From Acidimicrobiia bacterium (GTDB lineage Bacteria > Actinomycetota > Acidimicrobiia > IMCC26256 > PALSA-610): a DNA stretch of 33,990 bases. The notes beneath the pieces were generated by a model. The model was not told the origin of the DNA. It saw nothing but the letters and a program-made list of their open reading frames with translations, and did no database searches. Positions 19,938 to 28,601 of this stretch are shown piece after piece. Position numbers and translations under genes: made by a program. The stretch covers positions 1-33,990 of the forward strand of contig JAOSJK010000002.1 of the NCBI GenBank assembly GCA_027494135.1, written 5' to 3'. Positions within the stretch are counted from its first letter, which is position 1. Every line of letters starts with the position of its first letter.

Positions 19938-20226
19938 GTGTCAGTGGCCGAGGACAACGCCCGGCCGATCCGGGAGGTCCGCTGGTCGGCCCGCCGCAAG
20001 ATGGAGGCCGTCCTGCGGCTGTTGCGGGAGCCGCCAGACGTGGGTCGAGGCCCACCGCCTGGCGCGACGAGTTCCTCGCCGCCGGCACCGGAGGGTTTGA
20101 AAGGCCCGGCCCCGAGGACCCGACGAGCGCCCTCGCGGCGGACGCTGAGCGCAAGGTCGGCGAGCGCCCGGAGAGTCCGAAATGGGTTAGCAGCCTCGTG
20201 GACTATCCTCGACACGAGCGAAGCTA
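19938..20226 (+). pseudogene. Transposase helix-turn-helix fragment (IS3 OrfA-like)
   Basis: Plus-strand coding remnant using all three frames. Pieces are EVRWSARRKMEAVLRLLREP, EAHRLA, AWRDEFLAAG with EGLKGPAPRT, and finally LAADAERKVGERPES. The order (basic helix 'RKMEAVLRLLRGE', 'AHRLAAWRDEFLAAG', 'AERKVGEL') is that of the N-terminal DNA-binding part of IS3-type or related transposases. Three frame changes and no catalytic domain downstream indicate a truncated remnant. It points away from the helicase gene and ends next to the EcfA gene, at the boundary where base composition drops. Confidence 0.5.
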
Positions 20227-21010
20227 AACGCGCTCAACCAGCTCGGACACCGAGATGACTCTGTCGAGACCGAGCCGCTTTGCGATCTGCGCCGCTACCG
20301 GCGGCGTCACGTAGGTTTGAGCGAGTTGCTCGAACTGCCAGAAGACGGACTCCGGATCACCATCAAGCAGGATTCGGCCATCATACAAAGCGATCACGCG
20401 ATCAGCGTGGCTTACTGCGAATTCTATGTCGTGCGTGATCAACAGCACGAGTTTGCCTTTTCTCCTCAGGTCTTCGACTGCTCTACCCAGTGCCGCTACC
20501 CCGGGTTCATCCTGCCCTCCGGTAGGCTCGTCGAGCACGACGTGGGGCGTATCCATCGCCACAACGGATGCGACGGCGACCCGCTTCCGCCATGATCGCT
20601 CGAGGTCGAGGGGCGCGCGCCTTTCGATGTTGGCGATGCCCAGCAGATTCATCGCCCATGCGGCCAGTTCGTCGGTGCGCGCTTCAGAGTATCCGAGATT
20701 CCCGCGGGCCAAAGCACACCTCGTCTCGCACCGACGAGTGGAACAGCTGGTCGTCCGGATTCTGGAAGGCAATGCCCACCTGTCGCGCTAGTGCTGCGAC
20801 GCGTAGTCCCGCGGCGTCTCGTTCATCCACCAGAACGCGTCCTTGAGATGGACGATAGAGTCCATTAAGGGTCTTGGCGAGAGTGGTCTTACCGGACCCG
20901 TTTTCACCAACAATCGCCACGCATCCGCTCGAAAGATCGAGTGATACTCCCTTTAGTGCCTGAACGCCATTGGGATACGAATAGTAGATGTCAACACACT
21001 GTATCGTCAC
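20224..21010 (-). CDS. ECF transporter ATPase (EcfA-type), second copy
   Basis: About 262 residues from GTG 21010, overlapping the preceding ATPase stop (GTGA), with one frame change near 20,705. Motifs are VGENGSGKTTLAKTL (Walker A), VGIAFQNPDDQLF (Q-loop with the NPDDQ typical of EcfA), HVVLDEPTGGQDEPG (Walker B) and LLITHDIEFAVSHADRVIAL (H-loop). The ABC signature is not LSGGQ but DLERSWRKRVAVASV, a substitution at the place that contacts the partner's ATP. The C-terminal tail VTPPVAAQIAKRLGLD is the usual EcfA helix. Together with the first ATPase it would power the ECF importer. The atypical signature suggests an asymmetric ATPase pair. Confidence 0.85.
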
Positions 21011-21856
21011 GCACCGGCCTCACGTAGTGCGGCGACGACTTCATCAATGCCGAGGGCCAACGGCATATCCTCCGGAACGCGGCGCCTAAGCTGCAGTTGG
21101 CGAAAGATCTGCGCGACTCGCGGGCTGCGGATCATTGTGCTCTCTAACAGTTGCCCTATCACCTCTCGTGGCGCTCCATCGGCAACTACGCTTCCCGCGT
21201 CGAGAATCATGAGCCGATCGGCGGCCGGAGCGAGATCGATCCGGTCATGCGTTGCGACGAGCACCGTTGCCCCGGCACGCTGAAGTGCGATGAGCACGTC
21301 CAGGACTTCATCGCTGCCCATAGGGTCAAGCTGCGACGTGGGTTCATCGAGAACCAGAACATCTGGACTAGTGGCAAGCACGGAAGCGATTGCGACGCGC
21401 TGCGTCTGACCGCCGGACAGCTGGAACGGATGGCGATCGCGAACGTCGATAGCCCCTACTTGCCCTAGCACCTCGTCCACTCGGCGCCGAATGTCAGACG
21501 CCGGCCAGCCCAGTTCTCGAGGCCGAAGGCGACTTCCTCAAAGACCGAGGAGGTGGCCCCAGTAAGCTGATCGTACGGATTCTCGAAGACAAAGCCGACT
21601 GACTGCGATAGGTCAGCGATGCTGCTGGCCCTTGTGTCCACATCGCCTACGAGCACCCGGCCGTCGAGCGTCCCGTCAAAGAAATGGGGCGCGTGCCCTG
21701 CGAGCAGCCGCAACAACGTCGTCTTCCTGAGCCACTCACGCCGGTTACAGCCACGAACGAACCACTCGCCAACAGCAGCGAGACGTCGGCGAGAGCGCGG
21801 TGACCGGCACCAAGTTCATAAGTCCAAGAAACGTCTTCGAACCGGACTGAAGTCAT
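21007..21856 (-). CDS. ECF transporter ATPase (EcfA-type), first copy
   Basis: About 283 residues from ATG 21856. The start MTSVRFEDVSWTYELGAGHR is the standard first strand with the A-loop Tyr. Walker A reads GVSGSG then breaks; one extra base gives GKTTLLRLLAG, showing an indel in a short A run. The Q-loop FVFENPYDQLTGATSSVFEE, signature QLSGGQTQRVAIASVLA, Walker B DVLVLDEPTSQLDPMG and H-loop VLVATHDRIDLAPAADRLMI are all present. A second frame change lies near 21,480. The canonical signature here pairs with the degenerate one in the second copy. The EcfT frame reads through into this gene without a stop. Confidence 0.85.
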
Positions 21857-22724
21857 CACCGCGGCCCAAGCAAAGGTTCCAACAATTAGCGCAAGCACCC
21901 CAGCGACAGCAGCGTACCGAACCACTCTCTCAACCTTGGGATCGGCCGGCGACTCAACCATCGAGGTACGTGGTCCCTTTCGGCCAAATGCCCTAGCCTC
22001 GAGAGCCAAGGAACGTGTCTCTGCCGCAACAAGGGTTCCCTGAAACAGAGGGCCAAGGATCGCCAACAACGAGCGGATTCGTCGCCGCAGGTTTGCTCTG
22101 ACATCCGGGCCACGCGATTGCTGGGCCTCTAGCGTGGCCTGAAGCCGCCGATGAACGTCCGGGATCATCTGAAGTGTGGCCAGAAAGACATAGGCGAACT
22201 TCGGCGACAAACCTCTGTCGACCATCGTGGCGGCTAGAACCTTGAGGGGATCGTCATGACTACTGCCAAGACGACCAACACCAAGACCGCGATTCGACTG
22301 ATCATTGCGACAGCGAAGGCGAGACCTTCGGCCCCAGATTGCGACGGGGCCGATCATGAGCAGTACCGTCTGGCGGTCAGGGTAGAAGAGGCTGTGAATA
22401 ACGAGTAGCGAGATCGACACCGGCGCCACGATCAAGAGGGCGGTGCGTGAAATCCGCGAGCCGCCACCTCCAAGCGCAACCAGCAGCCAGACAGCGCCAG
22501 CGAAGACGACGGTGCCCAATACGTGCGGAATCAGGAACGCGGTGACGATCGCGCATAATCCAACAACGAGCTTAGTTGTCGGATTCAGTCGGTATAGGAG
22601 CCCGCGACCGATCCGGTATGAGAGGAATCAACCTCGGTTCTCCGGCAGGCCCGCAGGCGGCCTGCCCCCCGCTGCGCCTTGGGCGGCGCATGCGGCTCAC
22701 GTCGCGCAACGAGGGCGAGGCCAT
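21850..22724 (-). CDS. ECF transporter transmembrane component EcfT
   Basis: About 291 residues if begun at ATG 22724; the N-terminal 40 residues are GC-rich, Arg-rich and doubtful. A frame change near 22,625 leads into LLYRLNPTTKLVVGLCAIVT, the canonical EcfT opening ('LxPxTKL'), then AFLIPHVLGTVVFAGAVWLL and ALLIVAPVSISLLVIHSLFY. A garbled stretch follows, then the coupling-helix region with FAYVFLATLQMIPDVHRRLQ, ATLEAQQSRGPDV and TRSLALEARAFGRKGPRTSM, matching the EcfT 'A-x-x-x-R-G' coupling motifs. A last membrane segment (AGVLALIVGTFAWAAV) ends at the EcfA start. EcfT couples ATP hydrolysis by EcfA to the S component. Confidence 0.7.
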
Positions 22725-22834
22725 CTACTAGTCAGCCGGCTTGGTCGCAGGCGACACCGAAGCGGTCTCACCCACCGGCGGCGGCAAGGTGTGCCGCCCA
22801 ACCTCTGGCCGATACTTAAGGGGAATGCTACGAC

Positions 22835-23389
22835 CTACGGGTAAGCGATTACCACGACGGTGATCTTGTCAACCGGCTGCAGAAGGAACTCTGCGCGAAA
22901 CATAGCGGCCATGAGCTTCTCGCCCGTTGCGAGAATCGTCCCGCGAATGATATCCGCACCACCGCCGGTCGCCCCACCAAAGAAGATCGCGGTCGTGGGT
23001 GCGACTGTGAATGTCGCTGCAAACACCAAGACGATACCGACGACCACGACCTTCCAGAATCTCTGGAAAAACCCGGCTTTCGCCATGTAGCCTGCTACTA
23101 GACCTACTGTGACTGTCGTGATCGTGTATGGAAGCAACGTCGGTCGAACCACCAAACCCAGGATTATGTTACTTGCAGCTCCAGTCGTCGCACCTACCCA
23201 CGGGCCGGCCAGCACCGCGACGAGCACCGTGCCGATCGTGTCGAGGTAGACGGGAAGGTGCAATAGATTGACAATCAATCCGCCAACGATGTTGATCGTC
23301 ACACCGATGGGTATCAGCACCCGTGCACGAGTCGTAAAGTCCTTCGTTATGTGGTGGACGATTCTGCTCACGATGTCCTCATCCTCCAT
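22835..23389 (-). CDS. ECF transporter S component (substrate-binding membrane protein)
   Basis: An intact 184-residue frame from ATG 23389 to TAG 22835, one of few genes here without a frame change. It has five to six hydrophobic segments, including VLIPIGVTINIVGGLIVNLL, DTIGTVLVAVLAGPWVGATT, GAASNIILGLVVRPTLLPYT, VTVGLVAGYMAKAGF, VVVVGIVLVFAATFTVAPTT and a C-terminal membrane helix. Size, six-helix topology and adjacency to EcfT and two EcfA genes identify it as an S component. The bound compound cannot be deduced. Neighbouring amidohydrolases point to a ring-containing nitrogen compound or vitamin precursor. AAGGAGGAGG at about 23444-23453, right after the amidohydrolase stop, is a strong ribosome-site-like sequence about 55 bases before the ATG, so an earlier non-ATG start is possible. 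Confidence 0.8.
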   Translation of the reverse strand: MEDEDIVSRIVHHITKDFTTRARVLIPIGVTINIVGGLIVNLLHLPVYLDTIGTVLVAVLAGPWVGATTGAASNIILGLVVRPTLLPYTITTVTVGLVAGYMAKAGFFQRFWKVVVVGIVLVFAATFTVAPTTAIFFGGATGGGADIIRGTILATGEKLMAAMFRAEFLLQPVDKITVVVIAYP

Positions 23390-23454
23390 CCGGGCCAGCG
23401 ATTCCTTAGCCGGATTAGTCTGGATTCTTCAGCTTACGACTACACCTCCTCCTT

Positions 23455-24887
23455 TCAGACCTCCCAGGCGTACACGCTCTTGAGGGCCAGCTGCTGGGGT
23501 GAGACGGAGGCGACCGCCGATCGACTCTGTTACGTGCCGCAATCCGATCGGAGGCGAGCCGGCCAAGGTCAAGAGCCACGAGCTCACCGTGCAGCTTCAT
23601 GAAGCGCCCAGCCACCATCACGGTGTCCACATCGGCGTACGACGTATTCATGACGACGTGCGAGGCAGGGCCCCCTCTCCGATAGGCCGAAAGGCGCGAA
23701 CTTCACCAGAACAAGATCGGCGGCGTAACCCGGCTGAACTCGACCCACCTTGTCTCCCGGACCCAGTGCAACTGCCCCGTTCACGGTACCGATATCTACG
23801 ACGTCGGTGGGCGAAAGATGCGGAATGCTGCGGCGACGGGCACACCGGCACACGTCCTACTTCGCGCTCTGCGACTCCGTCAAGATAGCGCTGCAAGAGA
23901 TACAGCGTCCTCATCTCCTGCAGGACACCGAGGTTTGTTAACGCGGGAACGTCGACACCGACCGCTAGTCGAACACCGTGATCGAGCGCGCGGGCTATCG
24001 TGGACATGGATCGACGCCCTGAGAACATCTCGGTCTGAGGTTGGGTCGACAGAAACCCAGAGCACCTGCCTAGTGCGATGAGATCATCCTCTGTGTTGTA
24101 GTTGCCGTGAATCGGAAGCACATCTGCAGAGAGCAGATCATCACGAGCAAGTGCAGTGAGCTCACCAGGACCGTCATTGTGAAAGACCGACGGGACGGCA
24201 AGTGCACGGCCAAGAGCCAACTCTTCACGCGTCAATGCCAAGTCGCCCGGACGAAACTCGCTCAAGCAGAGAGCAAGCGATACAAGACCCTGCCCCTGGG
24301 CAGCAAGCTGTTGGTGTATACGCTCGGCGTCCGCCATCCGACCATCGTGGCTCGCCAGCCTGTCCGTGTACCGATGGATGCGCTCATGGAGGTCGTAGCC
24401 ATAGACGACGCGAATCCCCGTGTCCCTGTGAGCGGCTATCGCGGCGTCGGCATGTTCGGGAGTTCGAACGCAGTGGCAGTAGTCCATGACGGTTGTGACG
24501 CCATTGTTGAGGGCCTCAACATCACCGGCCACCACGCTCGCGTAAACGTCGTCAGGTTCGAGAACCTCAGCATACGGCTTGATTTCGTGGAAGTAGTCGT
24601 CTCCCCAAGAGGCGGACATTCGACCGCGAAACATGGTTTCCCCACACATGGTTGTGGGTATCGACCATACCCGGCAGCAGGATCATCCCGATGCATCGAC
24701 GCTCATGGCAGCGTCTGGGGAGGTTGTTGCCCACATCGGCAATGGTCTCGCCTTGCACCATCACATCGGCGACCGAACCGACGTCAGCCCCCGCCCTCGG
24801 CAATGAGTACTGCGCCACGAAACAGGATCGTGCCGGGTCGTCCTGATGGCCCGACGTCAACTGCGGGCCTGCGCTCGGCTTATCCAT
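23455..24887 (-). CDS. Metal-dependent amidohydrolase, copy 1
   Basis: About 477 residues from ATG 24887 to a TGA at 23455; four or more frame changes. It belongs to the TrzA/AtzB-SsnA/cytosine-deaminase-like branch of the amidohydrolase superfamily. The N-terminal strand region VADVMVQGETIADVG precedes the metal motif MILLPGMVDTHNHVW (H-x-H). Then come NNGVTTVMDYCHCVRTPEHA, VFHNDGPGELTALA (third His), VLPIHGNYNTEDDLIALGRC (fourth His) and the Asp region LAVGVDVPALTNLGVLQEMR. The segment TQPQTEMFSGRRSM replaces the usual P-x-S-N motif. The end has AADLVLVKF and VMNTSYADVDTVMVAGRFMK, then VYAWEV. It probably deaminates or dechlorinates/deaminates a heterocyclic compound in the cytoplasm; the substrate is unknown. 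Confidence 0.8.
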
Positions 24888-24980
24888 GGGGTGCAATCGT
24901 ATCCCCCAGCCTGCGCATGATCTCACCTACTCCGAGCGCGTACGTCGCGCAATCGTTTGCCCACACCATATTGGCCCCTG

Positions 24981-25381
24981 TCAAGAGGCGCCGATCACAG
25001 CTCTGATTCGCTTGGCGTTCTCGGTCAGGGCGCGTTCGATCCGGACGCCGCAGCACGCAGCGGCAGCGGCGTCGAACAAGGCCCCGCTGGCGGATCGGGT
25101 GCTCTCATCGGGCACTCGGGCGACGTGGGACAGGCGGGTCACGTCATAGACGATGACTTCGAGGCTGTCGTAGCCTGCGGCCAGCCACGCCGGTTCAGGC
25201 GTTCCGGTGCGGCCGAGCAGTAGGTTGGCCGCCGGTCGGAGATGCTTGTGCTCTTTGGGTGCGAGTAGGGCTCTCTAGTAATCGCGGAACCCAGCGGACG
25301 GGCATGCCGCTGAAGGCGATCAAGGTCAGTTAGATGCCTCGCCCTTGGACGGACTCCAGGAGGGAGCGGAGGAACGACCAT
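24981..25381 (-). CDS. Unrecognised coding stretch between the two amidohydrolases
   Basis: Minus-strand sequence that reads as protein after one frame change near 25,250. Its pieces are RARHLTDLDRLQRHARPLGS, HKHLRPAANLLLGRTGTPEP, AWLAAGYDSLEVIVYDVTRL, SHVARVPDESTRSASGALFD and RIERALTENAKRIRAVIGAS, then TGA at 24981. The amino-acid usage and absence of stops for about 130 codons favour a real gene or gene fragment. A short in-frame-looking stretch downstream (MVWANDCATYALGVGEIMRR) may be its true C-terminus after another indel. No family is recognised. It lies in the amidohydrolase operon orientation and is preceded by a GC-rich hairpin at 25401-25417. Confidence 0.35.
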
Positions 25382-25400
25382 CCCCTCGCGAGGTAACGCT

Positions 25401-25417
25401 GCGGGCGTTTCGCCCGC
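25401..25417. terminator. Perfect 7-bp GC hairpin, possible terminator or island mark
   Basis: GCGGGCG, TTT, CGCCCGC form a perfect stem of seven G-C pairs with a three-base loop. It lies in the roughly 800-base gap between the two amidohydrolases, together with a CCTCGCGAGG palindrome at 25384-25393. No T run follows in either direction, so an intrinsic terminator is possible but unproven. Confidence 0.35.
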
Positions 25418-25682
25418 CTCACTCGCGTGTTAGCCATGCACGACCGCCGAACGCGCGTCCCGTTGGGAGAGACCCGTCCCATGCTCGATGCTCGTGACGC
25501 ACGACTCGGCTGGCGCCGGAGCCTATTGACGCAGCAGGACTGGCCTCAGCAGCTGTCGCCGGGAACTCAAAGCGCGCATTAGCGAAGACAAGCATCGATC
25601 CCTGATGGTTGGGGTGACGAGGCAGTGGCTCCCCACGATTCCGCGAAGTCATCCAGAGGTTTCTCTCTGCTCGCGGACGTGC
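25418..25682. other. Gap without a supportable gene
   Basis: This stretch downstream of the second amidohydrolase shows open frames on the minus strand but no recognisable protein. The amidohydrolase C-terminus may extend to about 25650 (FKHVREQRETSG followed by TGA) if the TAA at 25683 is an indel artefact. Nothing else is seen. Confidence 0.3.
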
Positions 25683-27005
25683 TTAAAGAGCAGAGCTCCG
25701 GCGTGCAGCCGGGTCCTGCAAGTCCACCCCGACCAGCTTCCTTTCGTGCTTCCGCACCTTTCCAGCAACCACGACGGTGTCGATATCGTCATACCCTGCA
25801 CACGATGATGTGCGCTGCCGTATCAGGCGCTTCTCCAAAAGGACGTGTGTATCGATCAAAACAAGGTCGGCGTCGCCTCCGACGCGGATCTCGCCTACAG
25901 ACCCGCCCAAGCCAATCGTTTCGGCACCGTAGCTGGTGCCGACCTGCAGTGCCATCGCAGGGTTCACTGCCGGAACACCCTCCGATCGTCGAACCGGGAC
26001 TCGGCCTCACCCCGCTCTACAATTCCGTCCGGGAGCCGACCAGGCAAATAGAAGCTCCGCATCTCGTTAAGAATGCCAAGCTTTCCAACGGCGGGAACGT
26101 CCATCCCGAGGGAGAATTTGACCCCCAGACGGACGCCTCGCGTGATCATTGTCATCGAGCGTCTACCCGACATCATCTCAGTGGTGGGCTGCGTTGTTAT
26201 CCAAGTGCCTGAGTCGGCCACAAGCTTTAGCTCTACGTCGCTATCGTAGTTCCAGTGCACGGCAACCAGATGCGGTCCCCAGATTTCGTAGGGGCCAATT
26301 CAGTGATCTCACCGTGACAGTTGTTGTGAAAGAACGCCTGTGCGTTGAGTCGCCCTCGCTATATCGATCTCAGTAGCGGTCCGAGTCATGCTCGGGGTCA
26401 CCAGGACGAACCCGATAGGCATACTGCGGCCGATATCAGCGGGACTGAGCTTGACGCGCGAGAATAGGCGCTCAAGATCACTGAGCCTGCTGCTGTATGA
26501 GATCAATCGGGGGTCGTATCGCGTGTGTCCCTCTTTGTGCAGATCATACCCAAGCACGGTACGGATCCCTGCCGAGTCCAATGCCGCCAGTACCGCGTCT
26601 ACATGCTCTGGGGATCGTGCACAATGAGCGTAGTCCATGACGCTCGCTCACGCCATTCAGCAGCAACTCAATTGCGCCAGCATCCACGCTAATGTACACA
26701 TCTTCGGGGCTCATGTAGCTGATGTACGGAGGGATGGAGCCGAAGTAGTCGTTGCCCCCAAGAGTCTGCCATTTCCCCACGGAATAGCGATTCCACAGGT
26801 GAAGGTGTGTTCTACATGCCGTGCATGAGTATCATGCCGTCTGCGTTAATCACAAAGTCGAGGTGCCCTCAATGTCGCCCTTTCGATGCGGCCAATCTTG
26901 GAGCCGACGACGAGAACGTCACATACACGTCCCTGCGTCCAAGATCCGTCCCCCCGACGAGACGTGCTCCACGGATGAGGACGGTGTCTCGACGGACCCA
27001 GTCAT
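25683..27005 (-). CDS. Metal-dependent amidohydrolase, copy 2
   Basis: Paralogue of the amidohydrolase at 23455-24887, about 441 residues. ATG 27005 directly follows the LivF TAG. At least five frame changes. Recognisable parts are: DTVLIRGARLVGGTDLGRRD, FVINADGMIL, the metal motif HLHLW after a one-base correction, GKWQTLGGNDYFGSIPPYIS, MDYAHCARSPEHVDAVLAAL, FFHNNCHGEI (third His), VHWNYDSDVELKLVADSGTW (fourth His), TQPTTEMMSGRRSMTMITRG, FSLGMDVPAVGKLGILNEMR (Asp), GGDADLVLIDTHVLLEKRLI and DIDTVVVAGKVRKHE. The shared TQP-x-TEM-x-SGRR-x-M segment and the overall order show that the two enzymes arose by duplication. They may act on successive or related substrates. Confidence 0.8.
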
Positions 27006-27754
27006 CTACCTCTCCATAATCCTCATCGGAGACGACCCATCCGCGGGATCGCTTCTCTTGGTGCTTAGCGCGAGAGCTTCCACAACGAGTTCCTTTGCCT
27101 TTTGCCTGACTCGTGATCGCACCAACATAGTGGACCCTTCCTCTTCAAGGATACAGAGCCGGTCCGCCAGGTAGAGAGAACTTCGATATCTTGGGCCCCA
27201 CGATTACGAGAGCTGTACCGCCCTGTTTCATCTGGAGTGACCCTTCGATGCAGTTGCTCTACTATCGTAGGTGCCAGACCCTCAGATGGTTCGGTCCAAG
27301 AGCGCAACGCGCGGCCGAACTCGCGATAGTCTCGGAGCGATGGCGAGCATCTGCTGCTCACCGCCAGAGAGCTGATCGCCCCGGTTCTGAGTCTCTGCTG
27401 ATCCAGAACTCCGCCAAAACCTCTCGATGGCGTCCCTATTCCTGAGCCACCAATGTCAAATTCTCCTCGACCGTAAGTCTGGCGAGTATCCCCCTACCTT
27501 CTGGTACATACGCGATGCCGAGACGAACAATCTCGAAGGGACGTAGGGACGTGATATCCGTCCCGGCAAATGACACCGGGCCGGTCCGAGACACCATTCC
27601 CGTGATTGCCTTCAGCGTCGTAGTCTTGCCCTGCTCCATTTCGACCCATCAGCGCTAAGCATTCGCCATCAGAGAGCGAGAAGGAGACGTCCTCACTCCA
27701 GCGCTCTCGCCGTAGAATCCGGATAGATGCTGGAGCTCGAGCAGACTCCGGCAT
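27006..27754 (-). CDS. livF: LivF-like ABC transporter ATPase
   Basis: About 250 residues from ATG 27754 to TAG 27006, with several frame changes. The start reads SLLELQHLSGFYGESAGV, then DVSFSLSDGECLALMGRNGA leading into Walker A (GKTTTLKAITGM after one base is corrected). LivF-specific sequence IVRLGIAYVPEGRGILARLT and VEENLTLVAQE follows, then the signature DQLSGGEQQMLAIA, and Walker B ALLD followed by PSEGLAPTIVEQL. The C-terminal tail is QKAKELVVEALALST. It energises the branched-chain-amino-acid-type importer encoded upstream. Its stop abuts the amidohydrolase start (TAG then ATG), linking transport to the enzyme. Confidence 0.8.
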
Positions 27755-28485
27755 GCCTGCCAACCCCGCCAAGGTACGTTGCCGACCGCCGCGTCATGAA
27801 TGACGCCGGCGGGCTTCCGTCTGAGACAACGGAACCGCCCAACATCACGATAACCGGTCGGCGATCTCCGTGGTAAGGCCCATATTGTGCTCAATGAAGA
27901 CTATCGTGTGGTCACTAGACAGGGCGCTGAGGAGGCTGTTCATGCTCTCGACGTCCTCGATCCCCATGCCGGACGTCGGCTCGTCGAGAAAGATGAGCCT
28001 CGAGCGGAACTCAGGGCCATGGCGACCTCGACCAGCCTTCGCTGTCCATGGCTCAAGGCTGAGACTGATGAACCCGCGAGAGACTTAAGCCCGACACGTT
28101 CCAAGATCCTGTAGCTTCCGTGACCTCGTGCCGTCTGTGGAGGACCGACCATATATCGAATAGGGCGCCGCGCGTGGACCCTACCAGACCCAACGGCTAC
28201 GTTCTCGAGAACCGTCAACTCCGTGAATAGCGAGGTCACTTGGAAAGATCGGCCGATCCCCATATGTACCCGCTCGCGGGCTGAAGGTGAGTGATGTCTT
28301 TACCATCGAGTAGGACTTAGTCCTCCGGAGGGCCGCAGTTTTCCGGTCAGCAAATTGAATAGGGTGGTCTTGCCGGCGCCATTCGGTCCGATTATCGCCC
28401 GGGTCAGCCCGGACTGGAAGGTGAGTGACACTCCGTCGACTGCTATGAACGAACCGTAAGGACTTGAAAGGCGAACAACTTCCAT
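27755..28485 (-). CDS. livG: LivG-like ABC transporter ATPase domain
   Basis: About 243 residues, with frame changes near 28,320, 28,260 and 28,000. From Met 28485: MEVVRLSSPYGSFIAVDGVS, then GLTRAIIGPNGAGKTTLFNL (Walker A), LTGKLRPS, MGIGRSFQVTSLFTELTVLE (Q-loop, LivG-specific), NVAVGSG, the signature region SALSHGQRRLVEVAMALSS, Walker B FLDEPTSGMGIEDVESMNSL and the H-loop HTIVFIEHNMGLTTEIADR. The end SATYLGGVG resembles the usual LivG 'AYLG' tail. The frame is open upstream into the LivM C-terminus, so the two may be one polypeptide. It pairs with LivF on the LivH/LivM permease. Confidence 0.8.
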
Positions 28486-28601
28486 TATGGGTGCGGTACG
28501 GCTGACCGGCGGCCCTGCAATCTTCTTCACGTGCCGACACGCGTCTCGTGGCGCAGGGCTGCCATCCGAAGGCGGAACCATGCGCGTAGATCGGTAATCA
28601 A

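Noticed and set aside
19868..20215. A 115-codon open frame on the minus strand upstream of the helicase
   Set aside because: Its opposite strand carries recognisable transposase helix-turn-helix pieces, while this frame is Arg/Gly/Pro-rich without any motif.
22644..22666. Hairpin GGCAGGC...GCCTGCC as an intrinsic terminator
   Set aside because: Seven-pair stem without a T run, and probably inside the N-terminal coding part of EcfT; more likely chance in GC-rich DNA.
24107..25006. A 299-codon open frame on the plus strand
   Set aside because: It lies antisense to the first amidohydrolase, whose metal-binding motifs are clear; the plus-strand product shows no domain.
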